DNA from: Nitrospirota bacterium
Lineage (GTDB): Bacteria; Nitrospirota; Nitrospiria; Nitrospirales; Nitrospiraceae
Length of the DNA stretch: 35,878 nt
NCBI GenBank assembly: GCA_020027965.1
Contig: JAHRHE010000067.1
Location: 1-35,878 of the forward strand
Direction: 5' to 3'
The first letter of the stretch is position 1. The number at the start of each line of letters is the position of its first letter. The notes beneath the pieces are model-generated. The model made no database searches and was not told the DNA's origin. It was given only the letters and a program-made list of their open reading frames with translations. This document shows positions 28,924-35,878 of the stretch, piece by piece. The position numbers were made by a program, and so were the translations under genes.

Positions 28924-29523
28924 CTAAGAGAGAACATCCCGGATCGCGCGCCATAACTCATCCCGTCCCTCGTGGGTGATGGAGGAATACGGAATGAGCG
29001 GGCACGCCTCCGGCAGGCTGAGGGTCTCGGCGATTGCGGACAGACGGTTGCGGCGCTCGCTCTGCGTCAGCTTGTCGACCTTGGTCGCCACCACGATGAG
29101 CGGGCGGGCAGCCTCTCTCAGCCACTCAAAGGCGGTCGAATCATGACGCTCGAGCCCTCGAGCGTCCACGAGCAAGAGAATGCCCCGCAGGCAGGGGCGG
29201 CCGGTCAGATACCCTTCGATCATGGGGCCCCACTGGGCGCGGACCGACTTGGACACGCGTGCGTATCCGTATCCCGGCAGATCCACCAGATAGAAGCTTC
29301 CCAGACGCAGATCCGCGGTGCGCACCTGAAAGAAATTGAGGATGCGGGTCTTGCCAGGCGTGCCGCTCACTTTGGCGAGGCGTTTTCGACCGAGGAGGGA
29401 ATTGATCAATGACGATTTCCCCACGTTCGAGCGGCCGACGAATGCCACCTCGGACAGATCATGACGCGGAAATTGCTCCCTCTCCAGGCAACTTCTGATA
29501 AAATCCGCAGCGACGATTTTCAT
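28924..29523 (-). CDS. engB: Ribosome biogenesis GTP-binding protein EngB/YsxC
   Basis: 199 aa from the ATG at 29523 (MKIVAADFIRSC), matching the usual 195-200 aa; upstream in-frame starts up to 29634 would add an atypical tail. GTPase motifs in order: G1 GRSNVGKSS, G2 SGTPGKTR, G3 DLPGYGYA, G4 TKVDKL and a G5-like PYSSIT. EngB binds the 50S subunit during assembly and is essential in many bacteria. The gene is divergent from mtgA, whose promoter region would overlap the engB leader. No strong Shine-Dalgarno sequence is seen. Confidence 0.95.
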   Translation of the reverse strand: MKIVAADFIRSCLEREQFPRHDLSEVAFVGRSNVGKSSLINSLLGRKRLAKVSGTPGKTRILNFFQVRTADLRLGSFYLVDLPGYGYARVSKSVRAQWGPMIEGYLTGRPCLRGILLLVDARGLERHDSTAFEWLREAARPLIVVATKVDKLTQSERRNRLSAIAETLSLPEACPLIPYSSITHEGRDELWRAIRDVLS

Positions 29524-29605
29524 GGCCGTCTCTCTGGAGCGGTCAGCCATCAGCATGAGGCGTGAGGTGACCTGATCACGCGAGAGAAAAACCACACGCT
29601 GATAG

Positions 29606-29634
29606 CTGAACGCTGAGGGCTCATCCTGTATCAT
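29606..29634 (+). promoter_or_regulatory. Candidate near-leaderless promoter of mtgA
   Basis: CTGAAC (29606-29611), a 17-bp spacer and TATCAT (29629-29634), ending 6 nt before the ATG at 29641. The -35 matches only 3 of 6 bases, the -10 matches 5 of 6. No Shine-Dalgarno sequence is present. Confidence 0.4.
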
Positions 29635-29640
29635 CGCGCC

Positions 29641-30549
29641 ATGCTGAAGTCAAACCCAGGACGGATCTTTCCCCGTCACCTCTTCGGCCTGCTCATGCTC
29701 GTCATCCTGCCGGTGGCAGGTGTCGCTGGATACTGGATGGCGACGGGCCCGGACGTGTCACGTCTGGCCACACAGAATCCTTCCTCGACGTCGCTGATCG
29801 AGGAGCGCATCGCGGAAGCTCGCGAGCAAGGCCTTCCTTGGAAACCCGACCAGAACTGGGTACCACTGTCGCTCATCTCCCTGCATCTGCAACGTGCGGT
29901 CATCATCGCCGAGGATGCCTCCTTTTACCATCATGATGGGTTCGACTGGGAGGGAATCAGGGAGGCGGCCATGCGGAATCTCGGGAAGGGCAAGCTCCAG
30001 CGGGGAGGCAGCACCATCACCCAACAACTGGCGAAGAACCTCTATCTGTCGCCTGAGAAAAACCTGCTGAGAAAGGTCAACGAGGCCTTGATTACGTGGT
30101 CCCTGGAACGGCGTCTAACCAAGGACCGAATTCTGGAGCTCTATCTCAACGTGGTCGAATGGGGGCAGCACGTGTACGGCGCCGAGGCGGCGGCCAGGCA
30201 TCACTTCGGGAAAGCGGTCAAGGACCTGAGTCCCAAGGAAGCAGCGCTGCTGGCGGCCATCCTCCCTGCACCTCGCCAGCACGACCCGCTCGAGATGACA
30301 CCCTACCTATCCAAGCGCCAGCGGTGGATCCTGAACGTGATGGAGAAGCGATACGGGATCCGGAGGGATGCCACGCCGAAGGGAAGCGCTGACTCGGCAA
30401 TCCCCGAGACTTCGCCTGAACCTCCACCGCTCATACCCCCGGACGTGGAGACGCAAGACCGTTCTGGCGTGACCAGGCAGGAGACGCCATCGTCTGGTTC
30501 GATCTCACCATCGCAGGGGTCTTTGGAATCGCCCGGCCGATCGGAATGA
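29641..30549 (+). CDS. mtgA: Monofunctional peptidoglycan transglycosylase (GT51)
   Basis: 302 aa. One N-terminal membrane helix (LFGLLMLVILPVAGVAGYWMA) anchors the protein, and the periplasmic part is a GT51 domain: VIIAEDASFYHHDGFDWEGI (catalytic Glu in EDASFYHH), RGGSTITQQLAKNLYLS, LERRLTKDRILELYLN and WGQHVYGAEAAARHHFGK. It polymerises lipid II into glycan strands. After about residue 230 there is a Pro/Ser-rich tail of roughly 70 residues (PEPPPLIPPDVETQDRSG) that the E. coli enzyme does not have and that is probably disordered. It is divergent from engB. Confidence 0.94.
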   Translation: MLKSNPGRIFPRHLFGLLMLVILPVAGVAGYWMATGPDVSRLATQNPSSTSLIEERIAEAREQGLPWKPDQNWVPLSLISLHLQRAVIIAEDASFYHHDGFDWEGIREAAMRNLGKGKLQRGGSTITQQLAKNLYLSPEKNLLRKVNEALITWSLERRLTKDRILELYLNVVEWGQHVYGAEAAARHHFGKAVKDLSPKEAALLAAILPAPRQHDPLEMTPYLSKRQRWILNVMEKRYGIRRDATPKGSADSAIPETSPEPPPLIPPDVETQDRSGVTRQETPSSGSISPSQGSLESPGRSE

Positions 30550-30685
30550 AGTACACCGACAGCTTCACGCGGCTGTGACCCAGCGCCGGAACGCTAGCCG
30601 ACCTTCCGGTAGCTACAGCAGCTAGGCGGCCACGTGCTCAAGTGGAGACCATCACCGGGTCGAATAGGCACGCCGCATCTCGTGG

Positions 30686-31117
30686 CTAGTCCGCGTCACC
30701 GATCTCCCCATATTCCCGTTCGCCGAAGATGGCCGAATCGTACCTGTAGTGCTTGAATTCGAGCAGGTTGCGGGAGGGATCTTCCAGGAAGAACGTCGCA
30801 TGTTCCAGACGCGTCCCGGGAAAGCGTCGGCGGGGTTGCTGGAAGAAGCGCAGGCCCTTGGCCTTGGCACGGTCGACCAGCGCTTGCCAGTCCTCTTCGG
30901 ACGTAAACACCAGGCCGAAGTGCCGCGGGTAGATGCCCGGCTGGGCTTGCACCGGCTCCTTCGTGAGGTGGCCCACGAGCTGATGCCCGCTCAGTTCGAG
31001 TGTGATCGCGGACGAGGATTCACGGCCAAGCGTGCAGCCGAGCCCATCCACATAAAATTTCTTCGTCGCCTCCAGATCGGTCACCGGAAAAGCAAGGTGG
31101 AATAAAACTTTAGCCAT
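30686..31117 (-). CDS. VOC (glyoxalase/bleomycin-resistance) family protein
   Basis: 143 aa with GAGGT about 8 nt before the ATG. FHLAFPVTDLEATKKFYVDGLGC is the standard VOC opening with a metal-ligand His at residue 7, HFGLVFTSEEDW begins the second beta-alpha-beta-beta-beta module, and FFLEDPSRNLLEFKHY ends with the expected Glu ligand. Metal-dependent activity is likely but unspecific: glyoxalase, dioxygenase or isomerase cannot be told apart here. It ends with an acidic tail (EREYGEIGDAD). It is followed on the plus side only by intergenic sequence after mtgA. Confidence 0.88.
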   Translation of the reverse strand: MAKVLFHLAFPVTDLEATKKFYVDGLGCTLGRESSSAITLELSGHQLVGHLTKEPVQAQPGIYPRHFGLVFTSEEDWQALVDRAKAKGLRFFQQPRRRFPGTRLEHATFFLEDPSRNLLEFKHYRYDSAIFGEREYGEIGDAD

Positions 31118-31164
31118 CGTCGTTTACCTCATACGCGGCGTCCTGCGTACTCCAAACCCGGTAA

Positions 31165-31434
31165 TCATTCGCCAAAGTATACACTGACGAAGCTGATAAC
31201 GAACGCTCCAATCGCCGTCAGCGTACTTATATGAAATCGCCGATAGTACCGGCGACCCTCCGGAGTCATGGAATTCGTTTCAAGGAAAGGAAATATACCT
31301 GGGAGCCACAGCATCTCCTCAATGAAACACACCTTTAGCCAGCAGTACGTTGAATAAATGAATGCTACCACGGAAACGGATGCGAAGAAGGCAGTAGCGG
31401 TGAATGCAAACGGACTCTGGTGGAAGGAGACCAT
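31165..31434 (-). CDS. Small two- or three-helix membrane protein, AT-rich
   Basis: 89 aa with hydrophobic segments near residues 10-30 (FTATAFFASVSVVAFIYSTY) and 68-87 (LTAIGAFVISFVSVYFG), and a middle part rich in Trp, Phe and Pro (EEMLWLPGIFPFLETNS). Codons are visibly more AT-rich than in the flanking genes, suggesting recent acquisition. The ribosome site is weak. It starts 12 bp after the stop of the isoaspartyl peptidase gene. No family is recognised. Confidence 0.5.
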   Translation of the reverse strand: MVSFHQSPFAFTATAFFASVSVVAFIYSTYCWLKVCFIEEMLWLPGIFPFLETNSMTPEGRRYYRRFHISTLTAIGAFVISFVSVYFGE

Positions 31435-31446
31435 TGTAAAGTTCCG

Positions 31447-32382
31447 CTAGGCGAAGCGGTCAGCAATCACAGGCTCGCCTCTCCCGCCCCAGTAGCCCGC
31501 GGCCATGCGGGGAGTGGTATGCCGGATCGCGAAGCGACCGTTTGGCGAGAGGACCAGCGCGCCGGCCGCGCCGTCGGTCCGACGGATCAGCTTTTCCAGG
31601 ACGAGCCGCGCAGCCGTCGAGGGAGTCACTCCGGCCGCGAGCCGGTTGCAGATCTCCTTCGCCACCGCCATGCGCATGATGCTTTCGCCCCAGCCGGTCA
31701 TCGAGACGGCGCCGGTCTCGTCATCGGCATAGATGCCGCTCCCGATCAAGGGGGTGTCACCAACCCGCCCGGGGAGCATGAGCGCGATCCCCCCGGTTGA
31801 GGCGCCCGCTGCCACGGATCCCTCACGATCGAGCGCCACCGCGCCTACGGTTCCCAGCTTTCCGGCCCGTCCGCTCCGCATCGCGTCATAAAGCCGCAGG
31901 GTCCTCTGAAACGAACCCCGCGCCTGACGAATCTCCGCCGCGGCCCGCGATGCCTTCCACTGTGCGCGCGTCGGGGAGCGTTGTCGCTCCAGTCTAAAGT
32001 GGCGGGCGAAGCGGGTCGCGGGCTCGCCCACCAGCAGCACGTGGGCCGTCTCGTCCATGACGAGCCTGGCCGCGGTAATGGGATGGCGGACCTGCTGGAT
32101 TGCGGCCACCGCGCCCGCCCGGAGCCCGTGTCCGTCCATGAGCGCAGCATCCATCCGCCGGGCGCCGTCGAGTTGCAGGCGTGCGCCGACCCCGGCATTG
32201 AAGAGACCCGACGCCTCCAGAACGCGGATCGTGGCCTCCACCGCCTCGACGGCCGGTCGGCCCTGATGCAACAGCCTATAGCCGGCGACGAGAGCCTCAC
32301 GCAGGCCGGCGCGCTGGGCCGCCGTCATAGCGCGCGTACCTGCGCCACCATGGACCAGGATGAGTGGGGACCGAGGTCTCAA
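31447..32382 (-). CDS. Isoaspartyl peptidase / plant-type L-asparaginase (Ntn hydrolase)
   Basis: 311 aa. The start is a TTG at 32382 that overlaps the stop of the upstream gene in the sequence TTGA, so it is translated by coupling; no Shine-Dalgarno sequence is seen. LILVHGGAG opens the alpha subunit, LFNAGVGARLQLDG follows, and G-T178-V-G contains the Thr that becomes the new N-terminal nucleophile after autocleavage (GTVGAVALD). STGGIALMLPGRVGDTPLIG completes the active site. It removes beta-aspartyl residues from damaged peptides and hydrolyses asparagine. The family is normally about 300-320 aa. Confidence 0.93.
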   Translation of the reverse strand: MRPRSPLILVHGGAGTRAMTAAQRAGLREALVAGYRLLHQGRPAVEAVEATIRVLEASGLFNAGVGARLQLDGARRMDAALMDGHGLRAGAVAAIQQVRHPITAARLVMDETAHVLLVGEPATRFARHFRLERQRSPTRAQWKASRAAAEIRQARGSFQRTLRLYDAMRSGRAGKLGTVGAVALDREGSVAAGASTGGIALMLPGRVGDTPLIGSGIYADDETGAVSMTGWGESIMRMAVAKEICNRLAAGVTPSTAARLVLEKLIRRTDGAAGALVLSPNGRFAIRHTTPRMAAGYWGGRGEPVIADRFA

Positions 32383-32939
32383 TGGAGGAGGATGGTCTTG
32401 GCTTTCCGGAAGGTGGGATCCTGCATGCGATCCAAGTCGGACCGAACGAAGCCGAGACCGGTCACACAGAGCTCGAAATTCTCGGACAGCTTGCGGAACA
32501 GCGGCGTGCGGTCGGTGGATTCGAGGCCCCCGATCTGCGCCACGATCCCGTAAGAGCGCTTCCCCGTCTTGACGTAATCCACGAGAAAATCCTTGTGGTA
32601 AATCAGGCTCGCGGATTTGAGCCGTTTGAGGTATTCCGGGAACAGGCCGGCCATGAACAGCGTGAAGTCACCGATGTGGCGGTGGACTTCTTCCTCGCGC
32701 TCGATCGACTGCGCTTCGAGTAGCACTTCCGATTCGTAAAGCATGTCCACCACGGTCTCAACACGGGCTCCCTCCTTGTTGCGAATGGCGTACAACTGGT
32801 CCGTATGCGTGAACTCTACCAGCAGGTTGGAGACATACTCGGTCACGTTCATGTCGGGCCAGCGCAAGTTGTCGGCAAAGCTTCTCTCGGTCAGCGCGCC
32901 GAAGAGTCGGCGCAATGGATGATGGTCTGGGATGCGCAT
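32379..32939 (-). CDS. Conserved-looking hypothetical protein coupled to isoaspartyl peptidase
   Basis: 186 aa with GGAGAG about 6 nt before the ATG. It is soluble, mixed alpha with no signal peptide or membrane helix. The N-terminal HPLRRLFGALTERSFADNL and DMNVTEYVSNLLVEFTH and the central DFTLFMAGLFPEYLKRLK, FLVDYVKTGKRSY and GLESTDRTPLFRKLSENFE are well-formed globular segments, so the gene is real. I do not recognise a named family. Its last four bases overlap the first of the peptidase gene (TTGA), so the two proteins are made from one transcript and may act together. Confidence 0.7.
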   Translation of the reverse strand: MRIPDHHPLRRLFGALTERSFADNLRWPDMNVTEYVSNLLVEFTHTDQLYAIRNKEGARVETVVDMLYESEVLLEAQSIEREEEVHRHIGDFTLFMAGLFPEYLKRLKSASLIYHKDFLVDYVKTGKRSYGIVAQIGGLESTDRTPLFRKLSENFELCVTGLGFVRSDLDRMQDPTFRKAKTILLH

Positions 32940-33068
32940 TTCTTACTCTCCACGCCCCTCGCTCGAGAAGGTGCTCGCCTCCGCCCGACGGAAACGGCGA
33001 GTTCTCACTACCGACTATTCTACCACCGAATCAGCTGGGGGCAGTATCGGATCCTTCCTAAGAGACCT

Positions 33069-33536
33069 TTAACCGCCCGGACCGGAAGGGAATTTCTCGC
33101 GGCTGTCCAGGATAAAGGTGACCGGCCCGTCGTTCTCCAGAGACACCCGCATCTGCGCGCCGAAGGTCCCCGTCTCAACAGACATTCCCCGGGCTTTCAG
33201 CCCCGTCACCACCTGCTCATAGAGCGTGCGGGCCACCTCCGGAGGAGCGGCCTGGTCGAAACCGGGCCGGCGTCCCTTGTCCATGTCGCCCAGGAGCGTG
33301 AATTGCGAGACAAGCAGCACCTGGCCGCCCAGCTCGGTGATCGACCGAGTCATCTTGCCCTGCTCATCGCTGAAGATCCGCATGCCCGGGATCTTCTCCA
33401 GGACATAGCGGACATCCGCCTCCCCATCCCCCTTGGCCACACCGAGCAGCACCAGCAGCCCGGCAGAGATCTGTCCCACCACCTTGCCGTCCACCTCCAC
33501 CGAGGCGCGCGTCACGCGCTGAAGCACCGCTCGCAT
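33069..33536 (-). CDS. dtd: D-aminoacyl-tRNA deacylase
   Basis: 155 aa from the ATG at 33536 ([13 protein letters not shown]), the normal family start; ATGs at 33542 and 33551 add only a few residues. The two DTD motifs are present: [12 protein letters not shown] (SQFTL) and [10 protein letters not shown] (NDGPVT). The gate residues GMRIFSD and [11 protein letters not shown] are also typical. It hydrolyses D-amino acids mischarged on tRNA. It is on the same strand as murJ and ogt, 61 bp beyond the ogt stop. Confidence 0.95.
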   Translation of the reverse strand: MRAVLQRVTRASVEVDGKVVGQISAGLLVLLGVAKGDGEADVRYVLEKIPGMRIFSDEQGKMTRSITELGGQVLLVSQFTLLGDMDKGRRPGFDQAAPPEVARTLYEQVVTGLKARGMSVETGTFGAQMRVSLENDGPVTFILDSREKFPSGPGG

Positions 33537-33597
33537 AAGCATGCAATGCAAAGTTAAAAGTTACAAATGAAAAATTCCGGATGCCTTCGTTGATGAT

Positions 33598-34194
33598 TCA
33601 TTTTGACCTTTTCATTTTCAATTGTCTCAGCGTGCCTTCCAACTGGAGCAAGCGGCGCTTGGTCCTCAGGCCACCGGTAAACCCGCCCAAGGACGCATCA
33701 TGGGCCACGACCCGATGACAGGGGATGACGATCGGCACGGGATTGGCCCCCAGGGCATGACCGACCGCCCGCGCATGGCGTGTCCCGCCGACTCGAAGCG
33801 CCACCCATTTGTACGATCGGACGCGTCCATAAGGGATGGGGAGGATCGCTCGCCAGACCCGACGCTGGAATGCCGACCCCCCGGACAGGTCCACGGGAAA
33901 GTCCAGCTTACGCCGCTTCCCCTCGAGAAAAGCGACCAACTGTGCGCGAGCCTCCTCCAGCAGAACCGTAAGGCGTGAGGCGTAACCTGTAAGGTGACCG
34001 TTGGAGGAAATCAATGCGCGTCTCATGGCCACTTCCGCAGTTTTCCGCGAAGACTTAGGCAACACAATGGCCTGCACGCCGCGCGGGGATGCGGCAAGAG
34101 CCATCCACCCCCACGTCGTCCGAAAGACGGCGGACGACAGGTTCGAGGTTCGGGGCGCACGGTTCGGGACAACCCTTGAGGTTCTTTGTTTCAT
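33598..34194 (-). CDS. ogt: Methylated-DNA-protein cysteine methyltransferase (Ogt/Ada type)
   Basis: 198 aa. The start ATG at 34194 overlaps the murJ stop in ATGA, showing translational coupling. VFRTTWGWMALAASPRGVQAI begins the N-terminal domain; the DNA-binding part has FQRRVWRAILPIPYGRVRSY and the active-site NPVPIVIPC159-HRVV, whose Cys accepts the alkyl group from O6-methylguanine in one irreversible turnover; GGFTGGLRTKRRLLQLEG closes the fold. The first 20 residues are Arg/Ser-rich and poorly conserved, so the true start could be slightly later. It is paired with murJ only by position. Confidence 0.94.
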   Translation of the reverse strand: MKQRTSRVVPNRAPRTSNLSSAVFRTTWGWMALAASPRGVQAIVLPKSSRKTAEVAMRRALISSNGHLTGYASRLTVLLEEARAQLVAFLEGKRRKLDFPVDLSGGSAFQRRVWRAILPIPYGRVRSYKWVALRVGGTRHARAVGHALGANPVPIVIPCHRVVAHDASLGGFTGGLRTKRRLLQLEGTLRQLKMKRSK

Positions 34195-35837
34195 TGATTC
34201 GTTCCTCCTCCCTCGGACGACGCGCCTCGGGCCCCGCGCCCAATTCTACGCGCGACAATCCCCCAAAGCACTTCCAGCTCTTCGGAGCGCATCAGCGCGT
34301 GGGCTCCGACGTATCCCGTCACGCTCAGCCCGATACCCACGGTCAGCATGACGGCCTTGGCCATCCATTCTCCCTCGCGCGTCCACACCTCCAACCCGCC
34401 CACCCAGAGGCAGGCCAGCACGACCGGTACCACCGCCAGCAGTGCGCGCGCCGCGGAACGTCCGACCGGCCACCAGTCCACGCCGCCCAGCCGTCGGTTC
34501 AGGACCGCCACCAGGATCCCGCCGTTCACCATCGCCGCAAGCGCGGTGGCCAGCGCCAGGCCAGCATGCTGGAGCGGCCGCATCAGCACGAGTGCCAGGA
34601 CCAGATTGGTCGCCACGGCGGCCACGGCCGCCAGCGCCGGTGTGGCGGTATCCTGCAGCGAATAGAACGCGGCCACGATGATCCGTACTCCGGCGAAGGC
34701 CCAGAGACCGACCGCATAGCACAGCACCGCGGCGGCCGTGGCCGCCGTGTCCGCCGCCGAAAATGACCCGTGCTCGAAGAACAGATGCACAATCGGCTGC
34801 CTCAATAAAATTAGCCCGAGCATCGCGGGCAGGATGATGAACAGGATCATGCGTAGGCCGAAGCCCAATGTCGAGCGCAGTTCGTCCAGCGACCCCCTGG
34901 CCGCCTGAGCCGACAGAGTCGGCAGAATGGCCGTGGCCAGCGCCACGCCGAAGATGCCCAACGGGAACTGGATGAGCCGCATGCCGTAGAACAGATACGT
35001 CGGCCCTCCCGCAAAGAACGAGGCCAGGATTGTGCTGACCGTAATGTTGACCTGGGTCACCGACAACCCGAGCAGCGAGGGGACGATCAACGCGCCGATG
35101 CGTCGCACGCCGGGATGCCCCGGTTGGAATCGCCAGCCGAACAGCATGCCTCGCAAACTGAGGCCCGGCAACTGCATCGCGAATTGCGCCGCCCCGCCGG
35201 CCACGACACCGATGGCCACACCCGTGATCGGCTCAGGCAGGGTCGGAGACAGAAACAGAGCGCACCCGATGATGAAGACATTGAAAAAGACCGGCGAGAG
35301 GGCCGGCGCCGCGAACGCCCGCAGCGAGTTCAGAATGCCCATGGCCAGGGCCGCGAGGCTGATGAACAACAAATAGGGAAACATGATCCGAGTCAGCAGC
35401 GTGGTCATCGCGAGCTTCGACGGCTCATCATGGAAACCCGGTGCGAGCAGCCAGACGATCCCCGGCGCCGCCAGGATGCCGATCACGGTGATCAGGGTGA
35501 CGACCGTGAGTAGCGTGGTGAACATGGCGCTGGCCAACTCCCAGGCTTCCCGCTTGGCGCGAAAGGCATGATATTCCGTGAAGACAGGAATGACCGCCGA
35601 GGACATGGAACCCTCAGCGAACAGTTCGCGTAGGAGGTTCGGCACGCGGTAAGCGACGAAAAACGCATCCGCGGCCGGCGTCGCGCCGAACAGACGGGCG
35701 AGAACCATGTCTCGGATAAACCCCAGGATGCGGCTGGAAAACGTGGCCGCGCCGATCAATCCGGCGGCTTTCACGAGCGAGTGGTTCTCGTTCAGCGCGC
35801 GGACCGCAGCTTCCGGCGGGCTCAGAGGATCGGACAT
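34191..35837 (-). CDS. murJ: Lipid II flippase MurJ
   Basis: 548 aa MATE/MOP-superfamily membrane protein with about 14 helices. AATFSSRILGFIRDMVLARLFG and DAFFVAYRVPNLLRELFAEGSMSSAVIPVF are the near-invariant N-terminal MurJ segments, followed by MRLIQFPLGIFGVALATAILPTLS and LRMILFIILPAMLGLILLRQPIVHLFFEHG. MurJ moves lipid II across the inner membrane for peptidoglycan synthesis, which links it functionally to mtgA at 29641. It starts with an ATG at 35837 and has no Shine-Dalgarno sequence; a -10-like box lies 7 nt upstream. ogt is coupled downstream. Confidence 0.96.
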   Translation of the reverse strand: MSDPLSPPEAAVRALNENHSLVKAAGLIGAATFSSRILGFIRDMVLARLFGATPAADAFFVAYRVPNLLRELFAEGSMSSAVIPVFTEYHAFRAKREAWELASAMFTTLLTVVTLITVIGILAAPGIVWLLAPGFHDEPSKLAMTTLLTRIMFPYLLFISLAALAMGILNSLRAFAAPALSPVFFNVFIIGCALFLSPTLPEPITGVAIGVVAGGAAQFAMQLPGLSLRGMLFGWRFQPGHPGVRRIGALIVPSLLGLSVTQVNITVSTILASFFAGGPTYLFYGMRLIQFPLGIFGVALATAILPTLSAQAARGSLDELRSTLGFGLRMILFIILPAMLGLILLRQPIVHLFFEHGSFSAADTAATAAAVLCYAVGLWAFAGVRIIVAAFYSLQDTATPALAAVAAVATNLVLALVLMRPLQHAGLALATALAAMVNGGILVAVLNRRLGGVDWWPVGRSAARALLAVVPVVLACLWVGGLEVWTREGEWMAKAVMLTVGIGLSVTGYVGAHALMRSEELEVLWGIVARRIGRGARGASSEGGGTNQ

Positions 35838-35844
35838 CCCGCGG

Positions 35845-35850
35845 ATTGTA
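35845..35850 (-). promoter_or_regulatory. -10-like box immediately before murJ
   Basis: TACAAT on the minus strand, 5 of 6 consensus bases, ends 7 nt before the murJ ATG. A convincing -35 box at 16-18 bp was not found. The layout matches gmhA, rfaE2, mtgA and the CARF gene. Confidence 0.4.
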
Positions 35851-35878
35851 GCCCGGACTCTTCAGGAATATCTACTGC

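Overview
The window is GC-rich DNA from a Gram-negative bacterium. Two heptose genes for LPS (gmhA and rfaE2), an outer-membrane SurA-type chaperone pair, MtgA and MurJ all indicate an envelope with LPS and peptidoglycan. The gene mix, together with the dispersed repeats that read out as tails like SYLVK..RYASR, fits the Nitrospirota (Nitrospira or a relative). This placement is an inference; the window holds no rRNA, tRNA or taxonomic marker.

Positions 1-3.9 kb look like an accessory zone. They hold the tail of an IS3-family transposase with its right end, a lipoprotein of unknown role, small membrane proteins, a methyltransferase, a MITE-like inverted-repeat element, and two 63-bp sites resembling integron attC sites. 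The attC-like sites bracket one small membrane-protein gene, as in an integron cassette. From 3.9 to 6.5 kb a phospholipase D-like protein is followed at once by a membrane-anchored lytic-transglycosylase-like protein.

From 6.5 to 10 kb lie a MOSC protein, a YbgC thioesterase with a tiny downstream membrane protein, a four-helix-bundle (S23/IVP-type) gene set between inverted copies of a dispersed repeat, and an orphan CARF-domain protein with no CRISPR array or cas genes beside it. The CARF gene and gmhA are transcribed divergently from two well-formed promoters that leave almost no 5' leader. A deoxyhypusine-synthase-like gene overlaps the end of gmhA. PilZ and EamA genes follow.

From 13.3 to 22.4 kb signalling and stress genes dominate: a response regulator with an RsbW-like ATPase and a degenerate GGDEF head, a lone four-helix sensor protein, a SprT-DinB pair, a KimA-like potassium transporter that ends early, and a PAS hybrid histidine kinase that meets it tail to tail.

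From 22.6 kb to the end is largely housekeeping: a 59-aa conserved-looking small gene, rfaE2, mfd (interrupted in frame by two copies of a 33-bp palindrome), two SurA-like genes, engB, mtgA, a VOC protein, an isoaspartyl peptidase coupled to an unknown gene, dtd, ogt and murJ. Six intergenic copies of one hairpin repeat family occur between 6.5 and 18.3 kb. Five genes (CARF, gmhA, rfaE2, mtgA, murJ) have a -10-like box only 6-9 nt before their start codon and no Shine-Dalgarno sequence, so they are candidates for leaderless translation.
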